This document shows, piece by piece, positions 62,638 to 64,000 of a DNA stretch of 64,000 bases. Under the pieces are notes generated by a model. That model ran no database searches, was not told the DNA's origin, and worked only from the letters and a program-made list of their open reading frames with translations. Each line of letters starts with the position of its first letter. Within the stretch, counting starts at the first letter, position 1. The DNA is from Tetzosporium hominis. Lineage in GTDB: Bacteria > Bacillota > Bacilli > Bacillales_A > Planococcaceae. A program made the position numbers and the translations under genes. The stretch is taken from the NCBI RefSeq assembly GCF_002265435.1, contig NZ_NOKQ01000194.1:1-64000 (forward strand), written 5' to 3'.

Positions 62638-63342
62638 ATGCGTATCAACAAATATTTAGCAGAAGCTGGCATCGTTTCACGCCGCGGCGCGGATCAGTGG
62701 ATCTTAGATGGACGCGTTTTAATCAACGGCGCACCAGCAGAGCTTGGAAGCCGTGTACAACCAGACGATGAAGTAACTGTAGATGGCAAAGTCATTTCTC
62801 ATGAACAGGATTTGGTCTATATCGCGTTAAACAAACCCGTGGGAATTACAAGTACTACAGAACGACATATCGAAGGCAATATTGTAGACTTCGTCAACCA
62901 CGACCAGCGCATCTTTCACATAGGACGACTTGATAAAGACTCTGACGGGTTGATTTTACTAACTAATGACGGCGACATCGTCAATGAAATTTTGCGTTCT
63001 GAGAACGAACATGAAAAAGAATATATCGTGACTCTTAATGAGCGGATTACACCGACGTTTCTTGAGAAGATGGCATCCGGAGTGCGGATTTTAGATACGG
63101 TGACGAAACCGTGCAAGGTGAAACAGCTCGGGCCACATACCTTCTCCATCATCTTGACACAAGGACTGAATCGACAGATTCGTCGTATGTGTTCGGCTTT
63201 AGGGTTTACCATTAAGCGCCTTCAGCGTGTACGTATCATGAACATCGAACTCGGTAGTTTGCCAATCGGCAAATGGCGCGATCTAACAGACAAAGAAAAG
63301 CAAACGTTGTTTGCTATGCTCGACTATCAACCGAAACGCTAA
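62638..63342 (+). CDS. rluF: 23S rRNA pseudouridine synthase RluF
   Basis: 234 aa. N-terminal S4 RNA-binding domain (MRINKYLAEAGIVSRRGADQ), catalytic Asp in GRLDKDSDGLILLTNDG, and the RluF-type LTQGLNRQIRRMCSALGF. Modifies 23S U2604 in E. coli. Follows corA closely. Confidence 0.93.
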   Translation: MRINKYLAEAGIVSRRGADQWILDGRVLINGAPAELGSRVQPDDEVTVDGKVISHEQDLVYIALNKPVGITSTTERHIEGNIVDFVNHDQRIFHIGRLDKDSDGLILLTNDGDIVNEILRSENEHEKEYIVTLNERITPTFLEKMASGVRILDTVTKPCKVKQLGPHTFSIILTQGLNRQIRRMCSALGFTIKRLQRVRIMNIELGSLPIGKWRDLTDKEKQTLFAMLDYQPKR

Positions 63343-63368
63343 TTCATCTGAAGAAAGGACGTGTTGGT

Positions 63369-64000
63369 ATGTTATCGATTCAATCAACCCCTTACAGTAC
63401 AGGGGCCACTGTTAGTGGAGACATTTGGGATTTAGATGCGTTTTTAACAGCGGCGTTTGATCTCCTTGGGGAAGAGAACGCGTTTTACGACTACGAAAGC
63501 ACCCATAGACGCCTAACAAAAACACTGTTATGTATCGCTGCTGCACGAAAAGGAAAGGAAGACGTGATGGTAGTAGCCAATGGGGCACGGCGAGACTTGC
63601 TGAAAGACCGGGACATGATCACACCGGAGCGCAATGTGTATTTTGGCTGTAAAATTCTTTGGCCAGAGCTGCTGTTCACCGCTTTCGGGTTGAACGATTT
63701 CATTCGCTTAGCTGGCGAAGACATCAAGCACCCACATCTTCATGTATATTCGATGGAAGTGCGTCTTTTCCAAGCGAAAGTTATTGAAGCGTTAGAAAGT
63801 GTGTTACCTGAAGAGGATTTCACAGACGTCAAACAGGCGCTCCTTTCTCCTCAGCGTTCAACGGAAGATTATGCGACACAATACGTTGACATGCTGGCCG
63901 TGTCTTTCTTGAAAGTACCGAAAGAAGAACGTAAAGTCATCCTGCCAAAACTAGCTCGTAGCATCGTGGTCGGCGGACCAGACTACGAAGGCTTTAAGCA
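63369..64000 (+). CDS. Unknown protein, 3' truncated by window end
   Basis: At least 210 aa, open to position 64000. Starts MLSIQSTPYSTGATVSGDIW and contains DLDAFLTAAFDLLG and PERNVYFGCKILWPELLFT. I think it belongs to a Bacillales family of unknown function (DUF6904-like), but I am not certain. No TM segment or signal. Weak ribosome site (AAAGGA) before ATG 63369; 26 bp after rluF, possibly same transcript. No function proposed. Confidence 0.75.
   Translation, partial: MLSIQSTPYSTGATVSGDIWDLDAFLTAAFDLLGEENAFYDYESTHRRLTKTLLCIAAARKGKEDVMVVANGARRDLLKDRDMITPERNVYFGCKILWPELLFTAFGLNDFIRLAGEDIKHPHLHVYSMEVRLFQAKVIEALESVLPEEDFTDVKQALLSPQRSTEDYATQYVDMLAVSFLKVPKEERKVILPKLARSIVVGGPDYEGFK

Overview
The window is a chromosome segment of a low-to-moderate GC, spore-forming member of the Bacillales. 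Gene order and protein sequences look most like the Planococcaceae/Bacillaceae. It matches the Bacillus subtilis region from ctsR to the S10/spc/alpha ribosomal superoperon and on to cwlD, salA, gerD and kbaA, seen here in reverse (almost everything is on the minus strand). Spore-former markers are gerD, cwlD, kbaA and sigH. No phage, insertion sequence, plasmid gene or CRISPR array was seen.

Reading from high to low coordinates (the direction of transcription): corA, rluF and a truncated unknown gene run rightward at the end. Leftward from there lie rsgA with a long leader, a purine permease (AzgA family), the CtsR-controlled heat-shock operon ctsR-mcsA-mcsB-clpC, radA, yacL (disA is missing from its usual place), ispD-ispF, gltX, a T-box-controlled cysE-cysS-mrnC-rlmB-rae1 operon, sigH, rpmG-secE-nusG, rplK-rplA, rplJ-rplL behind an L10 leader, a small methyltransferase, rpoB-rpoC, and rplGB-rpsL-rpsG-fusA-tuf. 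An accessory island follows (repeat elements, PPK2, a YuiF-like transporter). Then comes the long r-protein cluster from rpsJ to rplQ with secY, adk, infA and rpoA, then ecfA1-ecfA2-ecfT-truA and rplM-rpsI. Next is a repeat-flanked NERD-domain gene, then cwlD, salA, gerD (opposite strand), kbaA, and the 5' end of a 16S rRNA gene with tandem promoters.

Most of this is core information processing: transcription (RNA polymerase beta, beta', alpha; sigma-H; NusG), translation, protein export (SecY, SecE), stress proteolysis and cysteine/isoprenoid metabolism. Map and its KOW neighbour are missing between adk and infA, and pdaB is missing after kbaA.

The unusual parts are: (1) rpoA, whose last ~22 conserved codons and stop are replaced by an out-of-frame tail running into rplQ; (2) a family of dispersed elements built from 21-bp units and ending in TTTATGGAAAC, five copies in the window, two flanking the NERD gene; (3) two unrecognised leader regions with competing terminator/antiterminator helices, upstream of ecfA1 and upstream of rsgA, the latter with a 26-codon leader ORF; (4) a nested inverted-repeat element next to tuf; (5) a terminator-like hairpin in the rpoB leader and a promoter buried in a palindrome between nusG and rplK. 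I saw no gene cluster that looks like a new multi-gene system; the candidates for novelty are regulatory leaders, repeats and the rpoA change.
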